Assembly (NCBI GenBank): GCA_011620695.1
Contig: WOYT01000089.1
Span: 1 to 39,471, forward strand
From: Proteiniphilum sp.
GTDB lineage: Bacteria; Bacteroidota; Bacteroidia; Bacteroidales; Dysgonomonadaceae
Length of the DNA: 39,471 bases
Reading direction: 5' to 3'
Both the position numbers and the translations under genes were made by a program. Each line of letters starts with the position of its first letter. The stretch's first letter is position 1. Below the pieces are notes generated by a model that ran no database searches, was not told the origin of the DNA, and saw only the letters and a list, made by a program, of their open reading frames with translations. Below are positions 16,302-25,918 of the stretch, piece by piece.

Positions 16302-17816
16302 CTACAGATTCCGCTGATAGTTGAATTCCGAAATGCCGATGTTTCGGTAGGTCTCTTTCAGAGCCTCCTCATCGTCTGAAATCACCAGCAGCTTGTCTCC
16401 TGCATGCAGCTCTGTTTGCCCTGTCGGCACGAAATACCGCTCACCACGCTTCACCATTACCACCAGTGTCTTGTCGGGAAATGGCATCTCAATCAGGTTC
16501 TTGCCGGAGCGAAGTGCCTCCTCGGTGATCAATATCTCTGTCATGGCCGATTTGATCTCCTCCGCAAATTCCACGTCGAAATCCTCAAATGCCTTGTACC
16601 TGAGCGGTTTGGTTGCCACCTTTAACCATTTAGCTACAAGTGGCAATGATGTGCCTTGCACCAGGAGTGAAACAAGGGTAATAACGAACACCATGTTAAA
16701 GATCCATCTGGCATCGGGGATGCCGGCTGCAAGGGGCAGAATGGCAAAGATAATGGGCACAGCGCCCCTCAGTCCCACCCATGAGACATAAAGTTTATCC
16801 TTGAATCTGATCTTACGGAAGGGCGCAAGCGTGAGAAACACTGTCAGCGGTCGTCCTACAAAGATCAGGAAGAAAGAGACGATCAGTGCCGGTATCAGTA
16901 CGTCGATCAGCTCAACCGGGTTGACCAGGAGTCCCAGCGTGAGAAAGAGCAGGATCTGGCTCATCCAGGCAAATCCATCCATGAATTTCATGGAGGTACG
17001 TTTGTGTGTAAATCTGGAGTTGCCGATCACAAGCCCCGCTATATAAACAGCCAGATAACCATTCCCATGCAAGAAAAAGGTAGCTGAAAAAACAAAAATC
17101 CCCAATATGAGCAGGAGTATCGGATAAAGAGAGGCGTTCTCCATCCGGATACGGTTGATGATGCTCACTGCAGCCTTCCCACCCAGGTAGCCGCTGGCGG
17201 CACCCACCACGAGCTGTATCACAATGGTCAGCAATACATGACCGATCTGAGGATTGTTACCCGACTGGATAATGCCTAAGAACAGGATGGTGAGCATGTA
17301 GGCCATTGGATCGTTGCTACCACTCTCCAGCTCCAGCAGTGGCCTCAGATTGTTCTTCAGTACCAACCCTTTGGAGCGGAGGATGCCAAACACCGATGCC
17401 GAATCGGTGGATGAAAAGGTGGAAGCCAACAGCATGGCCGTCAGCAGGCTTATGCCCATACCTGCGAACATGAAACCCGAGAGCCACCAGATAAAAAAGC
17501 CTGTCAGCAGTGCCGTGATCAGTACTCCCAGGGTAGCCAGCACCACGCCCGGTCCAATCACCGGTCTGATTTCCCTGAATTTCGTATCCAGTCCACCCGA
17601 AAAGAGTATGATGGACAGACAGATGGTGCCGATGATCTGGGCTGTCTGCACGTTCTCAAATAACAGACCGAAACCGTCGGATCCGAAGACCATCCCCACC
17701 AACAGGAACAACAGCAAGACGGGCACTCCAAAACGGTGGCCAGCCTTACCCAACAGCATGCTGATAAAGAACAATACCGAACCGGTCAGCAACAATAGCT
17801 CTGTACTTATCATCAT
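16302..17816 (-). CDS. NhaP2/CvrA-type K+(Na+)/H+ antiporter with TrkA-C domain
   Basis: An inner-membrane CPA1 antiporter exchanging K+ or Na+ for protons, helping control cell volume and pH. About 12 hydrophobic segments fill residues 5-390, followed by a cytoplasmic tail with a TrkA-C-like fold (KTLVVMVKRGERYFVPTG and LHAGDKLLVISDD), the usual CvrA layout. Seen: the FSSTDSASVFGILRS and LESGSNDPMAYML segments, whose acidic residues form the ion site in CPA1 proteins. I use the ATG at 17816 (504 aa); an in-frame GTG at 17825 would add MEI, and a second ATG follows at 17813. It lies 10-19 bases after ldcA. The cation cannot be decided from the sequence. Confidence 0.88.
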   Translation of the reverse strand: MMISTELLLLTGSVLFFISMLLGKAGHRFGVPVLLLFLLVGMVFGSDGFGLLFENVQTAQIIGTICLSIILFSGGLDTKFREIRPVIGPGVVLATLGVLITALLTGFFIWWLSGFMFAGMGISLLTAMLLASTFSSTDSASVFGILRSKGLVLKNNLRPLLELESGSNDPMAYMLTILFLGIIQSGNNPQIGHVLLTIVIQLVVGAASGYLGGKAAVSIINRIRMENASLYPILLLILGIFVFSATFFLHGNGYLAVYIAGLVIGNSRFTHKRTSMKFMDGFAWMSQILLFLTLGLLVNPVELIDVLIPALIVSFFLIFVGRPLTVFLTLAPFRKIRFKDKLYVSWVGLRGAVPIIFAILPLAAGIPDARWIFNMVFVITLVSLLVQGTSLPLVAKWLKVATKPLRYKAFEDFDVEFAEEIKSAMTEILITEEALRSGKNLIEMPFPDKTLVVMVKRGERYFVPTGQTELHAGDKLLVISDDEEALKETYRNIGISEFNYQRNL

Positions 17817-17835
17817 GATTTCCACTCTTATCTTT

Positions 17836-18741
17836 TTATTGCGTGAAGGTGACCGACTGCTCCGCTACGGTGAGTTCTGCCCGCAACCCGGCAATCAGCG
17901 GGTAGTTCTCCTTCACATGCCCCACAGGAAAGCCGAAGCAGAGCGGGAAATCATACCGCTCCACAACCTTCCGGATCACTTGCAAAAGAGGAGCATCCAT
18001 CTGATTATCCTCCTCATATTCGGTAAATTGTCCCACAATCATACCGCCAATCCTGTCGAAGACACCGGCAAGCTGCAGCTGATGGATCATCCTGTCCACC
18101 TTATAGGGAAGCTCACCGGTCTCTTCCAGAAAGAGGATGCCTCCTTTGGGTATTTTCGCAAATTTTGTGCCAAGCAGAGAGGTGAAAACCGACAGATTAC
18201 CGCCGAAAAGTCGTCCGGCAGCCAAGCCCCTCCGGTTCAGGGTGGATGTGGCAGTGAGAGGAATCTGATAGCTCACCCGTTTGCCGAACAGGATATCCTT
18301 CAAATAGCCGGTTGCCCTGTCATGCACTCCCTCTTCCGCCAGATGTTTAGCCATGGGAGCGTGCAGTGAAGCAATACCCTGCAACTGAAGAGCAGCGTGC
18401 AGGGCGGTGATATCGCTGTAACCCACCACCCATTTGGGGTTCAACCGGATCCGCGTGAAATCGAGGTGCGAAAGCAGATGAACCACCCCGTAACCACCGC
18501 GGGAACAAAGGATCAACCGCACAGCAGGATCGTCCATCGCCTGCTGAAGATCAGCCAGCCGCTCCTCCACATTGCCACTGTAACGACCAGCGTTCCCAAG
18601 GGCATGAGGGGCAATCTGGGGCTGCAAGCCCCATCTGCTCAACAAGTCAGCCGCCCCATACACCGGCTGCGCTTCGATCCTTCCCGCAGGGGAAAGGATC
18701 ACTGCTCTGTCATCTTGTTTGAGGGCGGGTGGTCTTTTCAT
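17836..18741 (-). CDS. ldcA: Muramoyltetrapeptide LD-carboxypeptidase (S66)
   Basis: Removes the terminal D-Ala from tetrapeptide stems during peptidoglycan recycling. No signal peptide is present, so it should act in the cytoplasm. The 301 aa match S66 length. Seen: CSRGGYG (79-85), the nucleophile Ser109 in VGYSDITAL, the catalytic Glu206 in LFLEETGE, and His275 in FPVGHVKENYPL, which together form the S66 Ser-Glu-His triad. It begins 19 bases after gyrB and is probably cotranscribed with it. Other peptidoglycan enzymes in the window (Ddl, M23 proteins) are in separate units. Confidence 0.93.
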   Translation of the reverse strand: MKRPPALKQDDRAVILSPAGRIEAQPVYGAADLLSRWGLQPQIAPHALGNAGRYSGNVEERLADLQQAMDDPAVRLILCSRGGYGVVHLLSHLDFTRIRLNPKWVVGYSDITALHAALQLQGIASLHAPMAKHLAEEGVHDRATGYLKDILFGKRVSYQIPLTATSTLNRRGLAAGRLFGGNLSVFTSLLGTKFAKIPKGGILFLEETGELPYKVDRMIHQLQLAGVFDRIGGMIVGQFTEYEEDNQMDAPLLQVIRKVVERYDFPLCFGFPVGHVKENYPLIAGLRAELTVAEQSVTFTQ

Positions 18742-18760
18742 CTTGTCACGGGGCAGTTAC

Positions 18761-20728
<1,968 letters not shown>

Positions 20729-20792
20729 CTAATTTATATCCCTTTATAATTGAATGCCTTACGGAGGCACCTCCCGATTGTTTAAAAACGAA

Positions 20793-20824
20793 CAAATATA
20801 CGAAAAAAACGCCTCTCTGGCAAC
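20793..20824 (-). promoter_or_regulatory. Promoter of gyrB
   Basis: Minus strand: GTTG (20824-20821), 20 bases, TATATTTG (20800-20793). The -7 element is exact and the -33 element has one mismatch. The leader, about 70 bases long, contains a perfect inverted repeat GGAGG-TG-CCTCC around 20763-20774, which could be an operator or a small hairpin. Confidence 0.65.
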
Positions 20825-20865
20825 CCTTTTTGTTTTTTTAGCGCTATTCATCGGCGTACAGAAAC

Positions 20866-20888
20866 AAAAAAAACGGACCAGAGGTCCG
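20866..20888 (-). terminator. Rho-independent terminator (minus strand), upstream of the gyrB promoter
   Basis: Minus strand: CGGACC-TCT-GGTCCG (20888-20874) followed by eight T (20873-20866). The structure is convincing, but it lies beyond the rpsT terminator, so it either backs that up or ends a separate short transcript. Confidence 0.75.
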
Positions 20889-20994
20889 CCTGAATCATCA
20901 ACTGCATGAAGTCAACGACATTACAACTCATCATCGATGGCTGCCCTTGCTCTTCACAACGAAAACAAATTGTCCGGTAGCTATCCTTACGCAC
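20889..20994 (-). other. 106-base segment between two minus-strand terminators; possible small RNA
   Basis: No gene family fits. The segment is bounded by the rpsT terminator on one side and a second complete terminator on the other, which is how an independent or processed small RNA would look. It contains CCGGACAAT (minus, 20977-20969), which can pair with the 3' arm of the rpsT terminator. I found no TAnnTTTG promoter inside it. It also contains a 28-codon frame that reads through the terminator, which I regard as chance. Confidence 0.3.
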
Positions 20995-21021
20995 AAAAAA
21001 GCCGGACAATCCTGTCCGGCT
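20995..21021 (-). terminator. Rho-independent terminator of rpsT
   Basis: Minus strand: AGCCGGACA (21021-21013), loop GGAT, TGTCCGGCT (21008-21000), then a T run. The 9-base-pair stem is perfect and lies 25 bases after the rpsT stop. Confidence 0.88.
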
Positions 21022-21046
21022 CTCTATCAGTATGCGTTGGCAGCAA

Positions 21047-21301
21047 TCAGCTTAAGCTGTTCACATGTGCAGCCAGCTTCGATTTCAGGTTGTTGGCCTT
21101 GTTCTGGTGAATGACATTCTTCTTCGCCAGCTTATCCAACATGGAACAAACTTCAGGGTACAACTTTACCGCCTCCTCTTTCGAGGTCAGGTTACGAAAC
21201 TTGTGCACGCTGTTACGGGTGGTGCGGAAAGCATACCGGTTGGTTAAACGACGTACCTTGGTTTGCCTGATTCTTTTTTCTGATGATTTGTGATTTGCCA
21301 T
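21047..21301 (-). CDS. rpsT: 30S ribosomal protein S20
   Basis: A primary 16S rRNA-binding protein of the small subunit body. From the ATG at 21301 it is 84 aa, beginning [14 protein letters not shown], the canonical S20 N terminus, and rich in Lys/Arg with long helical character. The longer frame starting at 21355 runs back into the tRNA-Glu gene and is not real. It follows tRNA-Glu by 43 bases with no promoter between them, so the two are probably made as one precursor, and it ends at a strong terminator. Confidence 0.96.
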   Translation of the reverse strand: MANHKSSEKRIRQTKVRRLTNRYAFRTTRNSVHKFRNLTSKEEAVKLYPEVCSMLDKLAKKNVIHQNKANNLKSKLAAHVNSLS

Positions 21302-21344
21302 TTTGATTGACGCGTATGTATGTATGTTTAATTTTTTCTGTTTT

Positions 21345-21419
21345 TGGTAGCCCATAGGGGAATCGAACCCCTCTTTCCAGAATGAAAATCTGATGTCCTA
21401 GCCGATAGACGAATGGGCC
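21345..21419 (-). tRNA. tRNA-Glu (anticodon UUC)
   Basis: Minus strand: acceptor GGCCCAT pairs with ATGGGCT (one G-U at the first pair), then discriminator A and encoded CCA (21347-21345). The anticodon stem is TCAGA/TCTGG with loop TTTTCAT, giving anticodon TTC. The T arm GAGGGGTTCGATTCCCCT is standard. It decodes GAA and GAG. It lies directly upstream of rpsT behind a consensus promoter. Confidence 0.96.
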
Positions 21420-21471
21420 TTTCAAGGGGCGTAAACCCTGGCTAAACAGCTTGCTGTCTCAATTGCGGGTG

Positions 21472-21502
21472 CAAATATAGAGCCTTTTTGTGAAAGTGCA
21501 AA
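21472..21502 (-). promoter_or_regulatory. Consensus promoter of the tRNA-Glu/rpsT unit
   Basis: Minus strand: TTTG (21502-21499), exactly 19 bases, TATATTTG (21479-21472). Both elements match the Bacteroidota consensus perfectly. Transcription should start near 21468, about 50 bases before the tRNA. Confidence 0.85.
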
Positions 21503-21591
21503 ATAATTCTTTTATTTTTCCCCTAAATATTTTCCTCAATCTGCTCTACAGCTTCAAAAGGAGCTAAAAATGATTTTTTTATCCTTTTATA

Positions 21592-21623
21592 ATTGGATTC
21601 CTCATATTTTTTATCTATTTTTG
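21592..21623 (+). promoter_or_regulatory. Promoter of rpmH
   Basis: ATTG (21592-21595), 20 bases, TATTTTTG (21616-21623). The -7 element is exact and the -33 element has one mismatch. The leader before the ATG at 21666 is about 40 bases. Confidence 0.65.
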
Positions 21624-21665
21624 CAGCCCGTAAATTCAAAACGCAACACATAAACAATATCTCAT

Positions 21666-21812
21666 ATGAAACGTACATTCCAGCCCTCAAACAGAAAGAG
21701 AAAGAACAAACACGGGTTCCGCAGCCGCATGGCTTCCAAGAACGGCAGAAAAGTACTTGCTGCACGCCGTGCCAAGGGACGAACCAAGTTGTCTGTTTCC
21801 GACGAATATTGA
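21666..21812 (+). CDS. rpmH: 50S ribosomal protein L34
   Basis: A small, very basic protein of the large ribosomal subunit. The 48 codons start [19 protein letters not shown] and continue through [19 protein letters not shown], the defining L34 sequence, with a short C-terminal extension (TKLSVSDEY). Larger frames over the same bases in other phases are shadows. It has its own promoter and a terminator 27 bases after the stop, so it is a single-gene unit. The common rpmH-rnpA-dnaA neighbourhood is not present here. Confidence 0.97.
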   Translation: MKRTFQPSNRKRKNKHGFRSRMASKNGRKVLAARRAKGRTKLSVSDEY

Positions 21813-21838
21813 GATTGAAGACTACAATCCGCAGAAAA

Positions 21839-21875
21839 AACAGGAATAGGCCTCACTGCTTATTCCTGTTTTTTT
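21839..21875 (+). terminator. Rho-independent terminator of rpmH
   Basis: AACAGGAATA (21839-21848), a 12-base loop, TATTCCTGTT (21861-21870), then a T run to 21875. The 10-base-pair stem is perfect. Confidence 0.9.
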
Positions 21876-21954
21876 GATCCCAAATAACTCATCCAATATT
21901 CCGGAAGATTCCTCTTTTTCCATCCTACACCGACACACTGCCATTATTTTTTCC

Positions 21955-21962
21955 TATTTTTG
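21955..21962 (+). promoter_or_regulatory. Probable -7 element of the PASTA-rluD-ddl unit
   Basis: TATTTTTG is an exact TAnnTTTG match, 38 bases before the ATG at 22001. No good -33 TTTG is seen. Confidence 0.5.
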
Positions 21963-22000
21963 TAGAGGATTTGACTTATCCGGCAAACCGATTGATCGTT

Positions 22001-22639
22001 ATGAGAAAAAAACAATCCCTGACGAACGGCTTTGGAGGCAGCATCATCAAAAATCTACTGATGATTGCAGCCAGTGGCCTCCTGCTGGTGCTTCTGGCAC
22101 TGCTGTTTCTCAACGTTTACACCCGTCACGGGCAACAAGTGGAGATTCCCTCACTCGAGGGACTACAGGCCGAGGAGGCCGACAGACTGCTGCGTGCCAA
22201 GGGGCTGCATGCCGAGGTCGTGGACTCGGTCTATTTTCGCGATGGTGTTCCCGGAGCCGTGATCGATCAAACCCCCAAGGCGGGGAACAAGGTGAAAGAG
22301 GGAAGAGCCATCTACATCACCATCTACTCCCGAACGCCGCAGATGGTGGCGGTACCCGGACTGGTAGATTATTCCACACGGCAGGCCACGGCAATGCTCA
22401 CCTCCATGGGATTCAGCCAGATCGCCCTCGAAGAGATCCCCTCTGAATATGAGGGGTTGGTGGTGGCGGTCAAATACCGGGGCAGGGTCCTGGCAGCGGA
22501 TGAGAAAGTACCGGCCGCCTCACCCCTGACACTGGTGGTCACCAAAGCGATGGAGAGCGATTCACTGCTGCAGCAACAGACAGGAAACGAGCATAGAGGC
22601 AACCCGGGTGAGGGAGCCATCGATGATACTTTTTTTTAA
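22001..22639 (+). CDS. Membrane-anchored PASTA-domain protein
   Basis: Probably binds peptidoglycan or its precursors outside the inner membrane. From the ATG at 22001 it is 212 aa: a basic cytoplasmic N terminus, one membrane span (about 16-38, rich in Leu), then two or three PASTA repeats (QVEIPSLEGL, MVAVPGLVDY and a shorter third unit ending LTLVVTKA). There is no kinase domain, unlike the PknB-type PASTA proteins of Gram-positives. A TTG at 21971 in the same frame would lie too close to the -7 box. It is followed after 11 bases by rluD and then ddl, an order common in Bacteroidales. A role with Ddl in wall synthesis is inference. Confidence 0.88.
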   Translation: MRKKQSLTNGFGGSIIKNLLMIAASGLLLVLLALLFLNVYTRHGQQVEIPSLEGLQAEEADRLLRAKGLHAEVVDSVYFRDGVPGAVIDQTPKAGNKVKEGRAIYITIYSRTPQMVAVPGLVDYSTRQATAMLTSMGFSQIALEEIPSEYEGLVVAVKYRGRVLAADEKVPAASPLTLVVTKAMESDSLLQQQTGNEHRGNPGEGAIDDTFF

Positions 22640-22650
22640 AGAGCTGACTT

Positions 22651-23742
22651 GTGAGTTACGACCAATTGGATGATGAAGACCTTCTTCCGGAAGAGGAGAG
22701 CGATGCCGGTGAGAGCCGGGAGGAGGATCAGCAATATGAACACTACCGGTTTGTAGCGGATAAGGGACAGAGCCAGTTGCGAATCGACAAGTTCCTTGCC
22801 GTGCGGATCGAGGGGATCTCACGCAACCGTATTCAGCAAGCGGCTGATGCCGGCTGCATCCGGGTGAACGGCGAGCCGGTCAAAGCCAGCTACAAGGTGA
22901 AACCACTCGATGTGGTCACCATTGTGATGGACCGTCCCCGTCATGAGCTGGTAATACTCCCGGAGAATATCCCGCTCGACATCGTCTATGAGGATGAGGC
23001 AGTGATGGTGATCAACAAGCCGGCCGGCATGGTGGTACACCCCGGTCACGGCAACTACAGCGGTACGCTGGTCAATGCTGTGGCCTACCACCTCTATGGG
23101 GAAGAGATCAAAGAGCTGGACGACCCGCGACTGGGACTGGTGCACCGCATCGACAAAGATACCTCGGGACTGCTGCTGGTGGCCAAGACACCCGAAGCGA
23201 AGACCCACCTCTCGGCCCAGTTCTTCAACAAGGAGACCAAACGTCTCTATGTGGCGCTGGTGTGGGGCAACCTGTCGGAAGACAGCGGCACCATCGTGGG
23301 CAACATCGGGCGAGATCCGAGAGACCGCATGTTGATGCGTGTTTTTCCAGAGGGAGAGCAGGGCAAGCCGGCGGTGACCCACTACCGTGTCCTGGAGCGG
23401 TTTGGTTACGTGACGCTGGTGGAGTGCCGTCTGGAGACCGGTCGCACCCACCAGATACGGGTGCACATGAAACAGATCGGTCACCCTCTCTTCAACGACG
23501 AGCGTTATGGCGGCAGCGAGATACTGAGGGGCACCCATTTTGCCAAATACAAACAGTTTGTCTATAACTGCTTTGCTCTCTGCCCGCGGCAGTGTCTGCA
23601 TGCCCGCACGCTGGGGTTCATTCACCCGGTGACGGGCGAGGAGATTCACCTGGAGAGCGGGATCCCCGATGACATGCAGCAGGTGATCGACCGCTGGCGC
23701 AGCTACACGGCATCGAGAGGTACAACAGGATCAACCGTTTAG
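22651..23742 (+). CDS. rluD: Large-subunit rRNA pseudouridine synthase, RluD type
   Basis: Isomerises uridines to pseudouridine in 23S rRNA (helix 69 in E. coli RluD). The 363 aa begin with an acidic tail of about 38 residues, then an S4 RNA-binding domain (about 42-100: LRIDKFLAVRIEGISRNRIQ and CIRVNGEPVK), then the synthase domain with HRIDKDTSG, where Asp168 is the catalytic residue. RTHQIRVHMKQIGHPLFND is the RluA/RluC/RluD family C-terminal block. The start is the GTG at 22651; no ATG is available before the S4 domain. It lies 11 bases after the PASTA gene and 9 before ddl. RluD rather than RluC is inferred from the neighbourhood and overall likeness. Confidence 0.9.
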   Translation: MSYDQLDDEDLLPEEESDAGESREEDQQYEHYRFVADKGQSQLRIDKFLAVRIEGISRNRIQQAADAGCIRVNGEPVKASYKVKPLDVVTIVMDRPRHELVILPENIPLDIVYEDEAVMVINKPAGMVVHPGHGNYSGTLVNAVAYHLYGEEIKELDDPRLGLVHRIDKDTSGLLLVAKTPEAKTHLSAQFFNKETKRLYVALVWGNLSEDSGTIVGNIGRDPRDRMLMRVFPEGEQGKPAVTHYRVLERFGYVTLVECRLETGRTHQIRVHMKQIGHPLFNDERYGGSEILRGTHFAKYKQFVYNCFALCPRQCLHARTLGFIHPVTGEEIHLESGIPDDMQQVIDRWRSYTASRGTTGSTV

Positions 23743-23751
23743 TTTAACATA

Positions 23752-24732
23752 ATGATGAAACGAAACATAGCCATTGTCTGGGGAGGCTACTCCTCCGAAA
23801 AGGTGGTCTCGGAGAAGAGCGCCGCGGGCATCTGCTCGTTCATGGACAAGGAACGCTATCACATCTGGAAAGTAAGAATCGATCGGGAAGGATGGATGGC
23901 CGACCATCAGGGCACCCTGCTCCCGGTAGATAAAAACGATTTCAGCATCACAACCAGTGAGGGAGTGGTACGGTTCGACTATGCCTACATCACCATCCAT
24001 GGTACGCCGGGGGAAGATGGCACCCTGCAGGGTTACTTCGACATGATCGGTATCCCCTACTCCGGCTGCGGCCTGCTGGCCTCTGCCCTCACCTTCAACA
24101 AGTTCACCTGTAACCATTTCCTGAAGAGCTTCAACATCGAGGTTCCGGGCTCCATCCTGCTGCGAAGAGAGGATCCATTCACTAAGGAACAGATCCTTTC
24201 ATCGCTGGGACTGCCGCTCTTTGTGAAACCCAACGTGGGAGGATCGAGTTTTGCCACCACCAAGGTGAAAGAGGAATCGGCCCTGGAAAGAGCCATTGCC
24301 GAAGCTTTCACCGAGGCAGCTGAGGTGATCGTGGAGCAGTTTGTAGCCGGCAGGGAGGTAACCTGTGGCTGCTATGGCACCCACAAGGGACTCACCATGC
24401 TCCCGCTTACCGAAGTGGTCACCCACAACGAGTTCTTCGACTACAATGCCAAGTATAACGGCCAGGTGGAAGAGATCACACCGGCACCCATTCCGGAGTC
24501 GATGACACAGTCTGTGCAACAGACCACGGCACGCATCTACCGCCTGTTGGGTGCCCGCGGCATCATTCGTGCCGACTATATTCTGGACGGAGAGCGCCCC
24601 GTGTTACTGGAGGTGAATACCACCCCCGGCATGACCCCCACCAGCTTCATTCCGCAGCAGGCTGCTGCTGCCGGCATCTCCATGACCAATATCTTCTCCG
24701 AGCTCATTGAATCAGCTTTCACGACTCACTAA
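23752..24732 (+). CDS. ddl: D-alanine--D-alanine ligase
   Basis: Joins two D-alanines with ATP to make the dipeptide end of the peptidoglycan stem, in the cytoplasm. The 326 aa match the ATP-grasp Ddl family. Seen: the N-terminal IAIVWGGYSSEKVVSEKS with the conserved Ser/Glu of the first substrate site, TIHGTPGEDGTLQGYFD, GIPYSGCGLLASALTFNK, the FVKPNVGGSSFAT ATP-binding strand, and the C-terminal LLEVNTTPGMTPTSFIPQQ with metal-binding Glu and Asn. The segment FFDYNAKYNG carries a Tyr-Asn pair near the specificity loop that resembles D-Ala rather than D-Lac ligases. Start codons at 23752 and 23755 are equivalent. It is in one transcript with the PASTA protein and rluD. Confidence 0.95.
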   Translation: MMKRNIAIVWGGYSSEKVVSEKSAAGICSFMDKERYHIWKVRIDREGWMADHQGTLLPVDKNDFSITTSEGVVRFDYAYITIHGTPGEDGTLQGYFDMIGIPYSGCGLLASALTFNKFTCNHFLKSFNIEVPGSILLRREDPFTKEQILSSLGLPLFVKPNVGGSSFATTKVKEESALERAIAEAFTEAAEVIVEQFVAGREVTCGCYGTHKGLTMLPLTEVVTHNEFFDYNAKYNGQVEEITPAPIPESMTQSVQQTTARIYRLLGARGIIRADYILDGERPVLLEVNTTPGMTPTSFIPQQAAAAGISMTNIFSELIESAFTTH

Positions 24733-24755
24733 AAACCGCTAACACGTAAAATGAG

Positions 24756-25910
24756 ATGGAAGTAACCCCAACCAACCAATTTGATGAGATCCGCCCCCTC
24801 CACGACAGCGAGGTGGAGGAAGCCATCTCTTCACTGATCGCCGACCCTCTCTTCCGGCGAGCTGCTGAACCGTTCATCAAGCCTTTCACCTGGGAGCAGT
24901 TCATCGCTGCCCTGGGAGACTGCAAAAGTAAGGATGCGTTCCAACGCAACATCATCTACCCGGTCATGAAGCAGCTGATCGGAAAAACCACGACCGAACT
25001 GAAAGGGTTCGGATGGGAACATACCGATAAGCAAAAAGGCTCCCTTTACATCTCGAACCATCGTGACATTGTACTCGATGCCGCTTTCCTCAACATCCTG
25101 ATGTTCGAAAAGGCAATGCCCACAACCGAGATTGCCATTGGTGACAACCTGCTCATCTACCCCTGGATAGAAAAACTGGTGCGCCTCAACAAGAGCTTTA
25201 TCGTGAAAAGAGGGGTCTCGGTACGTCAGATGCTGCAGGTATCAAAGCTCCTCTCCGACTATATTCATGACACGGTTGTCAGCCGCTCTCAGCCGGTATG
25301 GATTGCACAACGGGAAGGGAGAGCAAAGGACTCAGACGACAAGACACAGACCAGTCTGCTGAAGATGCTCACCCTACACGACAGTGCCCATCCCCTGGCG
25401 ACACTGAAAGAGTTGCATATCATCCCGGTGGCCATCTCCTACGAGATTGACCCCTGTGACTACCTTAAAGCGCGGGAATATCAGCTCAAACGCGACAACC
25501 CTGCCCACCGCAAGAGTCACGCCGATGACCTGGAGAACATGATCACCGGCATCATGGGTAGCAAGGGAAAGGTTCATTTTCGCTTTGGCAACCCCATCAA
25601 CAAGCTGCTGGAATATATACCGGCCGATACACCCAAAAATGAGCTGATTGAGAAAGTGGCAACCATGATCGATCAGGAGATCTACCGCAACTACAGCTTC
25701 TTCCCCTGGAACTATGTCGCTTATGACATGATGACCGGTGAGCGCCGTTTTGCAAAGGAGTACAATGAAGAGGACCGCCAGCAGTTCGAAGCATACCTGG
25801 AGAAGCAGATCGGGAAAGTTGATATCCCCAACCGCGACGATGCATTCCTTCGGGAGATGATGGTGATGATGTATGGCAATACACTGAAAAACAGTCTATT
25901 GGTACCCTAA
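24756..25910 (+). CDS. Glycerolipid acyltransferase-family protein (PlsC/LPLAT-like)
   Basis: Probably transfers an acyl chain to a glycerolipid or lysophospholipid at the inner membrane. The 384 aa contain SNHRDIVLD (100-108) as the likely catalytic motif and IAQREGRAKDSDDKTQ as the likely phosphate-binding motif. The usual acyltransferase motif is HX4D, whereas His102 to Asp108 is HX5D here, which may be a subgroup feature. The N-terminal 80 residues and the C-terminal 90 (with RNYSFFPWNYVAYDM) lie outside the common domain. There is no clear membrane span. It follows ddl by 23 bases, and the NigD-like lipoprotein gene follows 8 bases later. The exact substrate is unknown. Confidence 0.75.
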   Translation: MEVTPTNQFDEIRPLHDSEVEEAISSLIADPLFRRAAEPFIKPFTWEQFIAALGDCKSKDAFQRNIIYPVMKQLIGKTTTELKGFGWEHTDKQKGSLYISNHRDIVLDAAFLNILMFEKAMPTTEIAIGDNLLIYPWIEKLVRLNKSFIVKRGVSVRQMLQVSKLLSDYIHDTVVSRSQPVWIAQREGRAKDSDDKTQTSLLKMLTLHDSAHPLATLKELHIIPVAISYEIDPCDYLKAREYQLKRDNPAHRKSHADDLENMITGIMGSKGKVHFRFGNPINKLLEYIPADTPKNELIEKVATMIDQEIYRNYSFFPWNYVAYDMMTGERRFAKEYNEEDRQQFEAYLEKQIGKVDIPNRDDAFLREMMVMMYGNTLKNSLLVP

Positions 25911-25918
25911 ACTGGATT

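Noticed and set aside
20845-20933. 28-codon minus-strand frame in the spacer between the two terminators
   Set aside because: It reads straight through the second terminator hairpin and its T tract, so it is probably chance.
21874-22446. 190-codon frame overlapping the PASTA gene
   Set aside because: It is in another phase of the PASTA gene, which has a membrane span and clear PASTA repeats; the translation is low-complexity and arginine-rich.
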